Assembly (NCBI RefSeq): GCF_019263705.2
Contig: NZ_JADQDK010000001.1
Location: forward strand, 124,001 to 188,000
Length of the DNA: 64,000 nt
Source: Pseudonocardia abyssalis
Lineage (GTDB): Bacteria; Actinomycetota; Actinomycetes; Mycobacteriales; Pseudonocardiaceae
Direction: 5' to 3'
Shown: piece by piece, positions 19,074-28,031 of the stretch
How positions within the stretch are numbered: the stretch's first letter is position 1
Layout: each line of letters opens with the position of its first letter
Program-made: the position numbers and the translations under genes
Notes under the pieces: model-generated
The model's database searches: none
What the model was told of the DNA's origin: nothing
Seen by the model: the letters and a program-made list of their open reading frames with translations, nothing else

Positions 19074-19907
19074 GTGCTCAGAGTCGCCGGTGCCCGGCTT
19101 CTCGACGACCGGGACCGTCCGGTCGTCCGCGCCGCGCTCGACGCGGATCCGGTGGCGTCGTGCATGGTCGCCGCGCGCGTCGAGATCGCCGGCCTGGACC
19201 CGTGGCGCCTCGGCGGCGAGGTGTGGGCGTCCGGCTCGCGCCACGACGGGCTGTGCTTCTCCGGGGCCAACCTCGTCCCGCTGCGCGGCGAGCGCTCCGC
19301 GATCCGCAGCTTCGCCGAGCGGGCCCGCCGCCACGGCCGCTCCTGCTCCTCGATCGTCGGCCGCGCCGAGCTGGTGCTGCCGCTGTGGGAGGAGCTGGCC
19401 CCGCACTGGGCGCCCGCCCGCGAGGTCCGCGCCGACCAGCCGCTGATGGTGCTGCCCGGCCTGCCCGCCGTCACCCCCGACCCGGCCGTGCGCCCGGTCC
19501 GCCCCGACGAGCTCGACCGCTACCTCCCGGCCGCCATCGCGATGTTCACCGAGGAGGTCGGTGTCGACCCCCGCGCGGGCGACGGTGGCGCCGGCTACCG
19601 TGCCCGCGTCGCCGAGCTGGTGGCGGCGGGCCGCGCGTTCGCCCGCTTCGAGGGCGACCAGGTGGTGTTCAAGGCCGAGATCGGGGCGCTGTCGAGCCGG
19701 GTCGGGCAGATCCAGGGCGTCTGGGTGCACCCCGCCTGCCGCGGGCGGGGCCTCGGCACGGCCGGCACCGCCGCCCTGGTGGAGCGCCTCGCCGGGATGG
19801 ACCGGGTGTCGAGCCTGTACGTCAACGGGTTCAACCACGTCGCCCGCGCCTCCTACGCGCGCATCGGGTTCACCCAGGTCGCCAGCTTCTCCACGATCCT
19901 GTTCTAG
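19074..19907 (+). CDS. DUF4081/GNAT acetyltransferase
   Basis: The product has an N-terminal DUF4081-like domain (VASCMVAARVEIAGLDPWRLGG) and a C-terminal GNAT domain with the acetyl-CoA loop CRGRGLGTAGTAAL, ending in a typical strand (SYARIGFTQVASFSTILF). It is the positional counterpart of the gene after ispG in mycobacteria. GTG 19074 is chosen because a -10-like CACCGT lies at 19062-19067, six bases before it; GTG 19038 would add 12 residues of unlikely composition. The substrate is unknown. Confidence 0.85.
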   Translation: MLRVAGARLLDDRDRPVVRAALDADPVASCMVAARVEIAGLDPWRLGGEVWASGSRHDGLCFSGANLVPLRGERSAIRSFAERARRHGRSCSSIVGRAELVLPLWEELAPHWAPAREVRADQPLMVLPGLPAVTPDPAVRPVRPDELDRYLPAAIAMFTEEVGVDPRAGDGGAGYRARVAELVAAGRAFARFEGDQVVFKAEIGALSSRVGQIQGVWVHPACRGRGLGTAGTAALVERLAGMDRVSSLYVNGFNHVARASYARIGFTQVASFSTILF

Positions 19908-20022
19908 AGCCCGCACCGGCGGGTCGATCGGCGTGAGCGGGAGCGGCGGCCCGGCCGCGCCCCCCCCCGGCCACGGTCCTCGCCGAGGATCCGCCATCCG
20001 CTACCCGGGCCGGAGTCCGAGA

Positions 20023-21471
20023 TCAGCGGGCGGCCACCGGCGGGGCCGTCCGCAACGCGGTGACGGCCACGGCCAGCGACAGCGCCGTCAGCCCCACCGG
20101 CAGCACCAGCGTGAGCTGCAGCGCCGCCGCCAGGTCCGGGGCGAGCGCCAGCCGGGCGGCCGGGTCGAGGTCCGTCGCCGCCCCCAGCCCGCCCGCGCCG
20201 AGCACCGGCGCCCGGGTCGCCACCAGGGCCGTGAGCAGCGCCGACACCGCCGCGACGCCGAGCGACACCGCGAGCTGCTGGTTGATGGCGAGGATCGTGG
20301 AGCCGCTCGGGATGTCGTCGTGGGGCAGATCGCGGGTGGCGCCGGTCATCGCGGGCATCAGGGTGGCACCGACGCCCACGCCGGTGACGGCTCCCGCCGC
20401 CATCAGCCCGGCCACGGGAGCGGTGGCCGTGAGCTGGGCCAGCATCAGCAGCTGCCCGGTGAGGGCCGTCGCGATCCCGGCGACGACGATCCGCCGGGGC
20501 GGTACCCGGTCGACCAGGCGCGTCGCCACCTGCATCGTGAGGCCGGTGGCGAGCACCTGCGGGATGCCGACGGCCCCGGCGAACGTGGCGCCCTCCCCGC
20601 GCACGACCTGCCAGTACAGCGGCAGCACGAACATCGCACCGAAGTAGGCGGCGCCGAACGGGGCCACGGTCGCGAGGCCGGCCGCCAGCGCGCGCTCCCG
20701 GAGCAGCCGCAGCCGCAGCAGCGGGCTGCGGTGCCGCAGCGACCACGGCACGAACGCCGCGACCATCACCGCCCCGACCGCAGCCGGTACCGTCCCGCCC
20801 GCCGTGAGCCGCCCGGCGTCACCGATCGCGGTGACGCCGTAGGCGAGCGCCGCGGCGCCGGGGGCGAGCAGTGCCAGGCCGACGACGTCCAGCGGGGCCG
20901 CGGCGCCCTGCCCGTCGGCGACCAGCCACCGCCGGCAGGCGATCACGGCCAGCCCGACCGGCACGTTGATCAGGAAGATCCACCGCCAGGACAGGGTGTC
21001 GATCAGCCAGCCGCCCAGCACCGGCCCGACCAGCGGCGCGATCAGCACCGGTACCCCGAACAGGCTCATCATCCGGCCCCGCTGCCCGGCCGCCACGGTG
21101 CGCAGCGCGATCGCCATGCCGACCGGGTTGATCAGCCCGCCGCCGAGACCCTGCACGACGCGTGCCGCGACCAGTGTCCCGACGTCCCACGCCGCCGCGG
21201 CCAGCACCGAACCGAGCGTGAAGACCACGACGGCCAGCACGTACGTGCCGCGGGAGCCGAGCCGGGCCGTCGCCCACGCGGCCAACGGGATCACCGCCAC
21301 CAGAGCGAGCGTGTACGCGGTGGTGGCCCACTGCACCGCCGAGATCGAGGCGTCGAGGTCACGGGCGAGCGCGGCCAGGGCCACGACGGTGACCGTCGTG
21401 TCCAGCACGACCATGAACCCGCCGAGGACGAGCACGGCGGCGACGCGGCGGGCGAGGGGGTCCAGGGGCAT
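20023..21471 (-). CDS. MFS drug exporter, DHA2 (EmrB/QacA) family
   Basis: This 482-residue inner-membrane proton antiporter has about 14 hydrophobic segments. It carries LDTTVTVVALAALARDLDAS in helix 1, the WATTAYTLALVAVIPL segment, the GRM loop motif, and the RWIFLINVPVGL segment diagnostic of 14-helix transporters. It lies directly downstream of a flavin monooxygenase on the same strand; a 22-base MerR-type palindrome sits in the 50-base gap. Together they suggest drug modification plus efflux (inference). Confidence 0.92.
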   Translation of the reverse strand: MPLDPLARRVAAVLVLGGFMVVLDTTVTVVALAALARDLDASISAVQWATTAYTLALVAVIPLAAWATARLGSRGTYVLAVVVFTLGSVLAAAAWDVGTLVAARVVQGLGGGLINPVGMAIALRTVAAGQRGRMMSLFGVPVLIAPLVGPVLGGWLIDTLSWRWIFLINVPVGLAVIACRRWLVADGQGAAAPLDVVGLALLAPGAAALAYGVTAIGDAGRLTAGGTVPAAVGAVMVAAFVPWSLRHRSPLLRLRLLRERALAAGLATVAPFGAAYFGAMFVLPLYWQVVRGEGATFAGAVGIPQVLATGLTMQVATRLVDRVPPRRIVVAGIATALTGQLLMLAQLTATAPVAGLMAAGAVTGVGVGATLMPAMTGATRDLPHDDIPSGSTILAINQQLAVSLGVAAVSALLTALVATRAPVLGAGGLGAATDLDPAARLALAPDLAAALQLTLVLPVGLTALSLAVAVTALRTAPPVAAR

Positions 21472-21484
21472 GGCCTCAGCCTCG

Positions 21485-21506
21485 GACCTGAACCGCGGTC
21501 GAGGTC
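21485..21506 (-). promoter_or_regulatory. MerR/SoxR-type promoter palindrome
   Basis: Reading toward the MFS gene, TTGACC is embedded in an inverted repeat with arms GACCTCGACC and GGTTCAGGTC around GC, eight of ten positions paired. A -35 inside a palindrome with a long spacer is the architecture used by MerR-family activators. No MerR gene is visible in the window. Confidence 0.5.
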
Positions 21507-21521
21507 AAGGGGCGCCCGCGA

Positions 21522-22760
21522 TCAGGACATCCGCCACCGCCGGGCCGCGGCCGGTGCGGCGAGCCCGGCCCGGGCCGGGAGCCGGGTCCGCGGCGCGGTC
21601 AGCCGGCGCATCCAGGCCAGCGGGGCGAGCGACTCCCGGATCGCGTCGACCGCGTAGGACGGCATCCGCTGCTCGTAGGTGCGCACGGCGAGCGGGATCG
21701 TCGAGGTGCCTCCGCGGACGTCGAGCAGGTGGGAGGCCAGCAGGTCAGCGTCCCGCACGGCGGTGGCGGCCGCGCGTCCCCCGGTCGGCGGCATGGCGTG
21801 CACCGCGTCGCCGATCCCGGTGACGACGCCGCTGGGCCACGGCGTGAGGTCGCCGTCGGGGTCGGCGGCGTGGAACCCGAAGATCCCCACCGCGGAGGCG
21901 TCGGCAGCCACGAGCGTGCGGACGTCGTCGTCCCAGCCCTCCAGCATCGCGACGGCGACGCGCTGCAGGGCGTCCGGGGCCAGGTCGCGGACGCCGTCCG
22001 GGAACCGCTCCGCGGTGGCGTTGAGGCCCCACACGAGATCGGCCCGCTCGACGTCGGCGGGGACCGCCACGCACGCCGCCGGATCGACGACCGTGCCGGC
22101 GGCCGGGTCGTGCACGCTGAGGAAGACGCCGATCCCGCCCGGCCCGACCGCCAGCACCGGACCGACCCGGACCGCGTCCGGCAGCCGGGCCCGGAGGGCG
22201 TCGGTCAGGTGGGTGCGGCCCGCCAGGCCCCAGACACCGAGCGGGCGCGAGGTCGGGCGGCCGGCGAGCGCGGCCGTGACGCGTGACCCGACGCCGTCGG
22301 CCCCGACGAGCAGGTCGCCGCGGTCGGTCGACCCGTCGGCGAAGTGGGCGGTGACCGTGCCGTCGGGGTGGGTCGCGTGGTGGGTGAACTCGGCGCCGAA
22401 CCGCAGGGCGTCGCCCAGCCCGTGCGCGAGCAGGCGCCGCAGCGGGATCCGCCCGACGAGGATCGTGTCCTCCTCGGGGTCGCGCGCCTCGGTGGCGAGC
22501 ACGCGCATGCGGTGGTCGACGAACGCGAACCGCCGGAACCCCGCCGATCCCGCGGAGTTGCCGAGCAGGGCCTGGTAGAGCTCGGGTGGCAGGGCACGAC
22601 GCAGCGCCGCGCAGGCGTGGTGGTCGAGGTGGAGCCGGTAGCCCCCGGTGGCGGAGACGTCGGTGTCGCGGTCGTGCACCGCGACCTCGACCTCCCCGCG
22701 GCGCAGGGACTGGGCGAGGGCGAGGCCGCCGATGCCGGCCCCGATGACGATGACGCGCAT
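21522..22760 (-). CDS. FAD-dependent monooxygenase
   Basis: The 412-residue protein is a group A flavin monooxygenase. It has the dinucleotide motif GAGIGG at residues 7-12, the DG motif (LLVGADGVGSRV) and the GD motif (GIGDAVHAMPPTGGRAAATA). Enzymes of this class hydroxylate aromatics, and some inactivate tetracyclines or rifamycins; the substrate here is unknown. It is divergent from a MarR regulator with a clear palindrome between them, and an MFS pump follows. Confidence 0.88.
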   Translation of the reverse strand: MRVIVIGAGIGGLALAQSLRRGEVEVAVHDRDTDVSATGGYRLHLDHHACAALRRALPPELYQALLGNSAGSAGFRRFAFVDHRMRVLATEARDPEEDTILVGRIPLRRLLAHGLGDALRFGAEFTHHATHPDGTVTAHFADGSTDRGDLLVGADGVGSRVTAALAGRPTSRPLGVWGLAGRTHLTDALRARLPDAVRVGPVLAVGPGGIGVFLSVHDPAAGTVVDPAACVAVPADVERADLVWGLNATAERFPDGVRDLAPDALQRVAVAMLEGWDDDVRTLVAADASAVGIFGFHAADPDGDLTPWPSGVVTGIGDAVHAMPPTGGRAAATAVRDADLLASHLLDVRGGTSTIPLAVRTYEQRMPSYAVDAIRESLAPLAWMRRLTAPRTRLPARAGLAAPAAARRWRMS

Positions 22761-22772
22761 GTGGTCCTCCTG

Positions 22773-22807
22773 GTATCAGGTGCCTACTTTTAGAAGGTAC
22801 CTGATAC
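22773..22807. promoter_or_regulatory. MarR operator between divergent genes
   Basis: Arms at 22773-22784 (GTATCAGGTGCC) and 22796-22807 (GGTACCTGATAC) are complementary at 11 of 12 positions, separated by an unusually AT-rich 11-base spacer. The site lies between the flavin monooxygenase and MarR start codons and would cover both promoters. Confidence 0.75.
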
Positions 22808-22816
22808 TTTTCGGTC

Positions 22817-23239
22817 GTGTCGGAGGAGTCGTTCGCCGCGTGGACGCTGGTGCGGGCCTCGCACGTCGTCGCACGCGGGTTCACGACGGTGTTCGCGCAG
22901 GTCGGGCTCACGCCCACGCAGTTCGGGGTGCTCGCGTACCTCTCCGACGAGCCCGCGCTGACCCAGGCCGAGCTCGCGCGGCGGGTGCTCGTGCGGCCGC
23001 AGAGCCTGGGGGAGCTGCTGGTCCCGCTGCTCGAGCGCGGGCTCGTGTCGCGCGACGGCCCGGGCGGACGGGGACGGCGCAGCGGGATCGCGATCACCGA
23101 CGCCGGCCGGGAGCTGATGGCGGCCGCGCTGCCGGGGGTGCAGCGGTTCGAGGCCGGGCTCGGGCTGGACCCCGGCCAGCTCCGCACCCTCGACGACCTG
23201 CTGCACACCGTGCTGCGCACGCTCGGCGAGGACGGATGA
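22817..23239 (+). CDS. MarR-family regulator
   Basis: This 140-residue winged-helix repressor has LTPTQFGVLAYL, the recognition segment LTQAELARRVLVRPQSLGELLVPLLERGL and the wing DGPGGRGRRSGIAITDAGREL. It is divergent from the flavin monooxygenase and probably controls it through the palindrome at 22773-22807. The GTG start is kept; no Met lies nearby. The next gene overlaps its stop by four bases. Confidence 0.9.
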   Translation: MSEESFAAWTLVRASHVVARGFTTVFAQVGLTPTQFGVLAYLSDEPALTQAELARRVLVRPQSLGELLVPLLERGLVSRDGPGGRGRRSGIAITDAGRELMAAALPGVQRFEAGLGLDPGQLRTLDDLLHTVLRTLGEDG

Positions 23240-24321
23240 GGATCACCGGCGTCGACGCCGCCCGGGGGCTCGCCCTGCTCGGCATGGCCGCCGCGCACCT
23301 GCACGCCACCACCGGACCCGACGGCCGGGCGACGGTCGTGGGCGACCTGGTGGCGGGCCGGGCGTCGGCGCTGTTCGCGGTGCTGGCGGGGGTCGGGATC
23401 GCGCTGGGGTCGCGCCGGGGCGAGGGCGCCGGGGCGGCGCTGGTCGTGCGGGCGCTGCTGGTCGGGGCGCTCGGTCTCGGGCTGGAGACCGTCCTCGACG
23501 CCCCGCCCGCGGTGATCCTCGCCCAGTACGCGCTGCTGTTCCTGGTCGCCGTGCCGCTGCTGCGCGTCCCGGCGCCCGCGCTGTTCGCGGCGGCGGCCGT
23601 GTGGTGCGTCGCGTCCCCGGTGCTGAGCCACGTGCTGCGCGCGGGGATGCCGGACGGGCCCGGCCCGCAGCCGTCGTTCACGATGCCGCCGGGGGAGCTG
23701 ATCGTGACGCTCGGCCTCACCGGCTACTACCCGGTGCTCACCTGGACCACCTACCTGCTGGTGGGGCTCGGCGTCGGGCGGCTGGACCTGGCGGCGCCGC
23801 GCACGGCGTGGCGGCTCGTCGGGGCCGGGGCGGCGCTCGCGGTGCTGGCGCTCGGCTCGTCGGCCCTGCTCGGGGGCGGCCCGAGCGGCGAGCAGCGCGC
23901 CGGGATCACCCCGTCCGACGACCTGGCCTGGCTCCTCACCGCCGCCCGGCACTCCGGCACGCCGTTCGACCTGGCCCACACCACCGGAACGGCGCTGCTG
24001 GTCCTGGGCCTGTGTCTGCCGGCCCCGCGGGTGGTGGGCGCCGTCCTCGCCGGTCCCGGCGCGGTCCCGCTGACCCTCTACACCGCGCACATCGTCGTCG
24101 GCGGGCTGCTCGCGCCGTTCGGCACGGCGGTGTGGGTCCTGCAGGCGGCCGTGGCGCTGGTCGTCGGCGGGCTGCTGCGCAACGCCGGACGCCGCGGCCC
24201 CCTCGAGTTCGGGGTGGCCGCGGCGTCGGGTGCCGTGCGGGAGCGGGTGCTCAGGTGGAGGGGAAGAGCTTCTCCTGCTCCGCCCGCAGCTCGTCGATCA
24301 GGCGGCCCGGGGGCAGCGTGA
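23236..24321 (+). CDS. Multi-pass membrane acyltransferase-like protein (DUF418/HGSNAT type)
   Basis: The 361-residue product begins MRITGVDAARGLALLGMAAAHLHA, the RG-L-GM-AHL signature of the heparan-acetyltransferase-like and DUF418 membrane families, followed by roughly nine or ten helices. A late His (YTAHIVVGGLL) fits the family pattern. It overlaps the MarR stop, so expression is tied to that regulator. Its last 71 bases overlap the convergent oxidoreductase gene, suggesting the natural end may once have been earlier. The acceptor is unknown. Confidence 0.78.
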   Translation: MRITGVDAARGLALLGMAAAHLHATTGPDGRATVVGDLVAGRASALFAVLAGVGIALGSRRGEGAGAALVVRALLVGALGLGLETVLDAPPAVILAQYALLFLVAVPLLRVPAPALFAAAAVWCVASPVLSHVLRAGMPDGPGPQPSFTMPPGELIVTLGLTGYYPVLTWTTYLLVGLGVGRLDLAAPRTAWRLVGAGAALAVLALGSSALLGGGPSGEQRAGITPSDDLAWLLTAARHSGTPFDLAHTTGTALLVLGLCLPAPRVVGAVLAGPGAVPLTLYTAHIVVGGLLAPFGTAVWVLQAAVALVVGGLLRNAGRRGPLEFGVAAASGAVRERVLRWRGRASPAPPAARRSGGPGAA

Positions 24322-25540
24322 CGTCGGCGTAGGTGAGCACCTCGTCCTTCTTGACGTCGCGCAGCAGCACGCAGCCCTCGGCCACGCCCATCGGCAGCAG
24401 TCCCTCGGCCCGGGTGACCGGTGTCGACTCGGCGAGGCCGTAGGTGTCGTAGCCGCCCAGACCGTCGACGGTGTGACCCGCCTTGAGGTCCTGCTTCACG
24501 CCTGCGACGACGTCGACGCGCGGCCCGCCGGGCGGGGTGAGCGCGGCGTCGGCGAAGTCGACCGCGCGCGCGATCGTGTTCGGCACCTCGAAGTGGCACA
24601 GGTGGTAGGGCGTGTAGAAGCTGTACAGCGGGCCCTTCCCGAGCTTGTAGAGCTCGAGGTAGTGGCGCTGCTTCGGGTCGTCGTGGGTGCCCAGGACGTA
24701 GATGCCGGGGCCGGGCTGCGAGCCCACCACGTAGTCGACGATGCCGCCCAGCTCGCGGAGCTGGTCGAGGTCGTACATCTCGGTGAGCGCGTCGACGTGG
24801 CCGTGGTGGTCACGCCCGAACATGCCGCGCTTCGGCACGGTGAACCCGTGCGCGTTGGCCACGATCGCCTGCTCGTAGGACACCTTGGTGCCGTCGGCGA
24901 AGCTCGTGACCATGTAGGGGTCCTGGCCCCACTTCTCGGCGAAGCCCTTCTGGGTCGTCGGGTTGCGGTACTCGTCCTGCAGGCCCTTGATGTTGCCCGA
25001 GACCAGCGGCGTGACGCCCAGGCTCTTCACGAACCGAATCAGGTTGCCCTGCACGCCGGGCTGGTCGCCGTCGACGCCGGTGAGGATGACGCCCGCCTCG
25101 CGGGCGCGCTGGGCGAGCAGCGGGCCGACGGTGCCGTCGAGCTCGGCGTTCATCGTGACGACGGGCAGCCCGCGCTCGATCGCGGTGACGGTGACGCGCG
25201 CGCCGAACTCGACCGCGCCCGTGACGTCGACGATGCAGTCGATCTGCTCGGCCTTGAGGAGCTCGAACGCGTCCTCGAGGACGGCGGGGGTGCCCGCGGC
25301 GATCGCGGCGTCGACCTCGGAGCCGGTGCTCACCCGGACCGGGGTCGCGCCGGCCTCGGTGTAGGCGCGCTCGGCGTTGGCGAGGGTCTTGTTGGCCACG
25401 GCCACGAGCAGCATGCCGGGCACGGTGTTGACGATGTGGTTCGCGAGCCCGCGACCCATGAACCCGGCGCCGACCATGCCGACGCGGATGGGGCGGTTCT
25501 CCGCCTCGCGCTTCGCGAGCGCGGTGTCGGTGATGATCAT
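24251..25540 (-). CDS. NAD(P)-dependent oxidoreductase with SAF domain
   Basis: This 429-residue protein has an N-terminal Rossmann fold (IRVGMVGAGFMGRGLANHI) of the homoserine-dehydrogenase-like type, a middle catalytic region (TGVDGDQPGVQGNLIRFVKSLG), and a C-terminal SAF-like domain (EGCVLLRDVKKDEVLTYADVTLP). The ATG overlaps the stop of an RfbC-like epimerase, so the two form a pair. The combination suggests synthesis of an unusual sugar or sugar acid (inference); no glycosyltransferase is nearby. Confidence 0.83.
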   Translation of the reverse strand: MIITDTALAKREAENRPIRVGMVGAGFMGRGLANHIVNTVPGMLLVAVANKTLANAERAYTEAGATPVRVSTGSEVDAAIAAGTPAVLEDAFELLKAEQIDCIVDVTGAVEFGARVTVTAIERGLPVVTMNAELDGTVGPLLAQRAREAGVILTGVDGDQPGVQGNLIRFVKSLGVTPLVSGNIKGLQDEYRNPTTQKGFAEKWGQDPYMVTSFADGTKVSYEQAIVANAHGFTVPKRGMFGRDHHGHVDALTEMYDLDQLRELGGIVDYVVGSQPGPGIYVLGTHDDPKQRHYLELYKLGKGPLYSFYTPYHLCHFEVPNTIARAVDFADAALTPPGGPRVDVVAGVKQDLKAGHTVDGLGGYDTYGLAESTPVTRAEGLLPMGVAEGCVLLRDVKKDEVLTYADVTLPPGRLIDELRAEQEKLFPST

Positions 25541-26085
25541 CGCTGACCCCACGGCTTCTCGGAGAGCAGCGGCCAGGCCGCGTCCTTCGACGAGATCACG
25601 GTCGGCTGGATCGGCCACGGCAGCGCGAGCTCCGGGTCGTCCCAGCGCAGGCCGCCCTCGGCGCCCGGGGTGTAGGCGGTGCTGACCTGGTAGTGCACGG
25701 TGGCGCCGTCGGTGAGCGCGATGTAGCCGTGCCCGAAGTCCTTCGGCACCAGCAGCGAGGTCATGTTGTCCTCGGTGAGGTCGACGCCGAAGTGCTGCAT
25801 GAAGGTGGGGGAGTCCGGGCGCAGGTCGACGATGACGTCCCAGATCGCGCCGCGCAGGCAGCGGATGAGCTTCGTCTCCTGGTGCGGGGAGAACTGGAAG
25901 TGCATCCCGCGCAGGGTGCCGGCCTTGTGGTTGAACGAGATGTTCGTCTGCTCGACGACCGGGTCGAGGCCCGCGTCGAGGAACTCCTGGCGGCAGAAGG
26001 ACCGGGCGAAGAAGCCGCGGTCGTCCTCCAGGCGCTTGAGGTCGATCAGAGCGGCACCGTCGAGGGGCGTGGATTGGATCAGCAT
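25537..26085 (-). CDS. dTDP-4-dehydrorhamnose 3,5-epimerase family protein
   Basis: The 182-residue cupin-fold product has the RfbC signatures DDRGFFARSFCRQEF, SFNHKAGTLRGMHFQ (catalytic His in LRGMHFQ), and VPKDFGHGYIALTDGATVHYQVS. Lacking rfbA, rfbB and rfbD nearby, it may act on a sugar other than dTDP-rhamnose precursors. It is coupled by a four-base overlap to the SAF oxidoreductase. Start ATG 26085 gives the family N-terminus. Confidence 0.85.
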   Translation of the reverse strand: MLIQSTPLDGAALIDLKRLEDDRGFFARSFCRQEFLDAGLDPVVEQTNISFNHKAGTLRGMHFQFSPHQETKLIRCLRGAIWDVIVDLRPDSPTFMQHFGVDLTEDNMTSLLVPKDFGHGYIALTDGATVHYQVSTAYTPGAEGGLRWDDPELALPWPIQPTVISSKDAAWPLLSEKPWGQR

Positions 26086-26203
26086 GGATGCCTTCGCGTC
26101 GTCTGCGTCTCGTGCGGGAAGTCGATCGTAGTTGTCGCGCCGATGCGGCCCTCCGGCCGTGTCACCCGATCGCGGATCCGGCCCGCTCCTCCATACTCGA
26201 CGC

Positions 26204-28021
26204 GTGCCGCCCCGCCGCCTGCTCGCGCTGCTGACCACGGCTGCGGTCCTCGGAGTCACCGCCGGGTGCGGGCTGTTCGGTGGGGGCGGGCCCGAGGAGA
26301 CCGTCGAGCGGTTCCTGGCCGCGTGGAGCGCCGGGGACGTTGCGGGGGCCGCCGCGCTCACCGACGACCCGGCCGCGGCCACCACGCTGCTCACCGCCAC
26401 CCGCGATGCGCTCGCCCCGCAGGCCCTGACGGCCGAGCCGGCGCAGGTCCGCACGGCCACCGCCCGCGCGACGGCGTCGGTCGACGTCACGTGGGACCTG
26501 GGTGCAGGCCGCACCTGGAGCTACCTCGGCGAGCTCGAGCTCGCGCCGACGCCCGACCGCGGGTCCGACGAGGGCACCGGCTGGCTCGTCCGCTGGAGCC
26601 CGACCGTCGTGCACCCGCAGCTCGGCGCGGGCCAGCGGCTCGCGCTGCGCACCGACACCCCGGCGCCCGCGCCCGTCGTCGACCGTAACGGGGCGCCGCT
26701 GCTGGAGTCGACGCCCGTCGTCTCGGTGCTGCTCGACCGCACCGCGGCGGGCGACCTCCCGGCCGTCACGGGTGCGCTCGCGCAGGCACTTGCCCCGCTC
26801 GAGGCCGCCATCACGGCGGCCTCGATCACCGACGGCGCAGCCCGCACCCCGGACGGGCAGGTCTACACCGTCGCGGTGCTGCGCGAGACCGACTACCGCA
26901 CCGTGCGCGACGCGATCTACGAGCTGCCCGGCGTCCGCTTCGCCACCGCGCAGCGCCTCCTCGCCCCCGACGCGGCGTTCGCGCGGCAGGTCCTCCCCGC
27001 GGTCCGCACGCAGGTGGCGGCGCAGCTCGACGGCGTCGACGGCTGGTCGGTGCGGATCGTCGACGGCAGCGGCAGCGACGTCACCGCGCTCGCCGAGACG
27101 TCCCCGCAGCCCGGCTCGACCGTCGCGATCGGGCTGGACCGGCGCCTGCAGACCGCCGCGGAGGACGCCGTCGAGCCGATCGGTCAGCAGGCGATGCTGG
27201 TGGCGATCGCACCGTCGACCGGCGAGGTGCTCGCGGTCGCGCAGAACGGCCCGGCCGACGCCGAGGGGGCGCTCGCGCTCACCGGCCGCTACCCGCCCGG
27301 CTCCACCTTCAAGATCGTGACGGCGGCCGCGGGGATCGCCGAGGACGGCCTCGCGCTCGACACCCCGGTCGCCTGCCCCGGCACGCTGGCGATCGGCGGC
27401 CGCCCGGTGCCCAACATCGATCTGTTCGACCTCGGCACGGTGCCGCTGCGCACCGCGTTCGCCCGGTCCTGCAACACGACCTTCGCGCAGATCGGGGCCG
27501 CGCTCGCCCCCGGCGCGCTGCCCGCCGCGGCGCTCACCCTGGGCCTGGGCGCCGACTACGCCGTGCCCGCCCTCACCACGATCACCGGCTCGGTCCCGGT
27601 CGCGCAGGCGGAGGTGCAGCGCGCGGAGAACGGCTTCGGACAGGGCCAGGTGCTCGCCAGCCCGTTCGGGATGGCACTGGTGGCGGCCACCGTCGCGCGG
27701 GGGGCGACGGTCGTGCCGACCCTGATCGAGGGCGCGGCGACCCAGGAGCTCGTTCCCCCGACGGCCCCCGATCCCGCCGTGCTCGACGTCGTCCGCCCCA
27801 TGATGCGGGCCGTCGTCACCGAGGGGTCCGCGACGGCGCTGGCCGGGCTCGGCGAGGTCTACGGCAAGACCGGCACGGCGGAGTACACCGACGACGGCCG
27901 GGCCCACGGCTGGTTCGTCGGCTACCGCGGTGACGTCGCGATCGCGGTGCTGGTCGTCGACGGCGGCAGCTCGGCGCCCGCGGTGGAGGCAGCGGCCCGC
28001 TTCCTGGCCGCGACCCCCTGA
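26204..28021 (+). CDS. Penicillin-binding lipoprotein (PBP2a-like transpeptidase)
   Basis: This 605-residue protein has a signal peptide with lipobox (GVTAGC), an NTF2-like MecA N-terminal domain (PEETVERFLAAWSAGD), a dimerisation domain, and a transpeptidase domain. Active-site motifs are GSTFK (about residue 365), SCN (about 422) and KTGTAEY (about 555). It crosslinks peptidoglycan at the outer face of the membrane. It corresponds by position to the lipoprotein PBP of the mycobacterial dxr-map block. A -10-like CATACT at 26192-26197 precedes GTG 26204 by six bases. Confidence 0.93.
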   Translation: MPPRRLLALLTTAAVLGVTAGCGLFGGGGPEETVERFLAAWSAGDVAGAAALTDDPAAATTLLTATRDALAPQALTAEPAQVRTATARATASVDVTWDLGAGRTWSYLGELELAPTPDRGSDEGTGWLVRWSPTVVHPQLGAGQRLALRTDTPAPAPVVDRNGAPLLESTPVVSVLLDRTAAGDLPAVTGALAQALAPLEAAITAASITDGAARTPDGQVYTVAVLRETDYRTVRDAIYELPGVRFATAQRLLAPDAAFARQVLPAVRTQVAAQLDGVDGWSVRIVDGSGSDVTALAETSPQPGSTVAIGLDRRLQTAAEDAVEPIGQQAMLVAIAPSTGEVLAVAQNGPADAEGALALTGRYPPGSTFKIVTAAAGIAEDGLALDTPVACPGTLAIGGRPVPNIDLFDLGTVPLRTAFARSCNTTFAQIGAALAPGALPAAALTLGLGADYAVPALTTITGSVPVAQAEVQRAENGFGQGQVLASPFGMALVAATVARGATVVPTLIEGAATQELVPPTAPDPAVLDVVRPMMRAVVTEGSATALAGLGEVYGKTGTAEYTDDGRAHGWFVGYRGDVAIAVLVVDGGSSAPAVEAAARFLAATP

Positions 28022-28031
28022 CCCGACCCGG

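Noticed and set aside
19960..19968. C9 run between the GNAT and MFS genes as a phase-variable switch
   Set aside because: It lies between two convergent gene ends, not in a promoter or coding region, so length changes would have no clear effect.
19561..21657. Long open frame of 698 codons on the plus strand
   Set aside because: It is antisense to the MFS exporter, has the Arg/His/Gly-rich composition of a GC-rich shadow frame, and shows no domain.
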